The notes under the pieces were generated by a model. The model was not told the DNA's origin and made no database searches. It saw only the letters and a program-made list of their open reading frames with translations. From positions 1,798,001-1,862,000 of the forward strand of contig CAVUWY010000002.1 in the NCBI GenBank assembly GCA_963745405.1: a stretch of DNA of 64,000 nt, written 5' to 3'. The translations under genes and the position numbers were made by a program. The stretch is from C-114 sp963745405. GTDB taxonomy: Bacteria; Chloroflexota; Limnocylindria; Limnocylindrales; CSP1-4. Positions 63,557 to 64,000 of the stretch are shown here, in pieces (position 1 is the first letter of the stretch; each line of letters opens with the position of its first letter).

Positions 63557-64000
63557 TCATGGCCCCCATACGGTCGGCGCGCCGACCACCAATGTCGGAT
63601 CGCTCGGGTCGCCCACGCCGCAGAGCGGCACCACGGTCGTGGCGGGTACTTCGGCGAAACCCCAGGCGGACGCTCCGGGCTTCGCGTCGACGCTTGCCAG
63701 GAGGGATACCCAGGAGGGGACCTGATCGGTCGCCGCGTTGAAGGTCCGGGCGAGGGCCACGATGTCGTCCACCGTGTGGGGGGCGACCGCGGTCAGGAGG
63801 AGCAGGGTCGTCCGGGTGTCACCGTCGTTCTGGAAGCGGACCAGCGTGGCTCCGGGGCCGGTCGGTGCCGATCCGAGCGAGCAGCGGACGCCGTCCGAGG
63901 TGAAGCTCACCGGTCCGCCGAGCCTGAAGGGACTCGCAGCCGGAGGACCCTGGCGGAGGTGCGCCAGGATAGCCGACGTCACCATCGTCGGGTCGGCCGC
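63557..64000 (-). CDS. Hypothetical protein, C-terminal part (cut by window edge)
   Basis: The frame stays open to the right edge, reading AADPTMVTSAILAHLRQGPP before the first internal Met. About 148 residues are visible: VSFTSDGVRCSLGSAPTGPG, LVRFQNDGDTRTTLLLLTAV, IVALARTFNAATDQVPSWVS and ATTVVPLCGVGDPSDPTLVV. Two cysteines and beta-type strands suggest an extracytoplasmic domain. The N-terminus lies outside the window, so family and location cannot be decided. It is 143 bases upstream of the ABC operon on the same strand. Confidence 0.6.
   Translation of the reverse strand, partial: AADPTMVTSAILAHLRQGPPAASPFRLGGPVSFTSDGVRCSLGSAPTGPGATLVRFQNDGDTRTTLLLLTAVAPHTVDDIVALARTFNAATDQVPSWVSLLASVDAKPGASAWGFAEVPATTVVPLCGVGDPSDPTLVVGAPTVWGP

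Overview
The window is GC-rich, densely coded bacterial chromosome. It carries Tat- and Sec-type lipoproteins with low-complexity Ala/Ser/Pro linkers, a regulator with a cyclase domain plus ATPase, an ECF42-type sigma factor and a tRNA gene with encoded CCA. The mix suggests a soil or freshwater member of a high-GC phylum. Chloroflexota (Limnocylindria-like) is my first guess and Actinomycetota the alternative. No rRNA, complete IS element, prophage or CRISPR array was seen.

Layout. 0-5 kb: a minus-strand L-arabinose operon (araA, ABC sugar importer, a LacI-type regulator cut by the left edge) behind a good promoter with overlapping palindromes. 5.2-6.2 kb: tRNA-Gly(CCC), tRNA debris and a hairpin. 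6.4-10 kb: a cyclase/ATPase/TPR regulator and a membrane protein. 10.4-16.7 kb: a CarH-like B12 photoreceptor repressor divergent from a tightly overlapping lipid-modification operon (SDR, SRPBCC, FAD oxidoreductase, DUF1365, cyclopropane-synthase-like methyltransferase). 16.8-20.7 kb: a DHA2 efflux pump and a ChrB/MFS pair. 20.8-26.8 kb: YdeI-like protein, TetR, PPK2 and a P-type ATPase. The last two need about nine single-base frame corrections, and a decayed fragment of a molybdopterin oxidoreductase gene follows. 27-31.5 kb: an XRE/membrane-protein operon, a SnoaL protein, a lipoprotein, and a NirK-like copper protein followed by an Rrf2 Fe-S regulator. 31.6-38 kb: proline dehydrogenase, UppP and small conserved proteins. 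38.4-44 kb: an envelope redox module (Tat molybdopterin oxidoreductase, DM13 lipoprotein, two-component system, CcdA-thioredoxin fusion) with a shared candidate operator. 44-49 kb: LhgO, a VapBC-like pair, and two DGPF proteins with an ECF42 sigma factor. 49-60 kb: beta-propeller and lipoprotein surface proteins, a LURP-one protein, a methyltransferase-GNAT fusion with MarR between 150-bp direct repeats, a VOC protein, and a dinucleotide-binding reductase divergent from an XRE-cupin regulator. 60-64 kb: a GAF-cyclase, an ABC exporter and a gene cut by the right edge.

The most unusual signal is a dispersed family of short imperfect hairpins with the core GACATCCTGCC...GGCAGACA. About 15 candidate copies occur and almost all are intergenic. 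The better copies resemble the antisense of the anticodon and D arms of the window's own tRNA-Gly gene, and one copy is an obvious truncated tRNA-Gly duplication. They look like a tRNA-derived, SINE- or REP-like element family, mostly placed just after gene ends.

Single-base frame breaks recur in otherwise well-conserved genes (PPK2, P-type ATPase, NirK-like, OmpR-type regulator). Most sit beside short G or C runs and are not accompanied by stop codons, so consensus error in the assembly is at least as likely as real gene decay.
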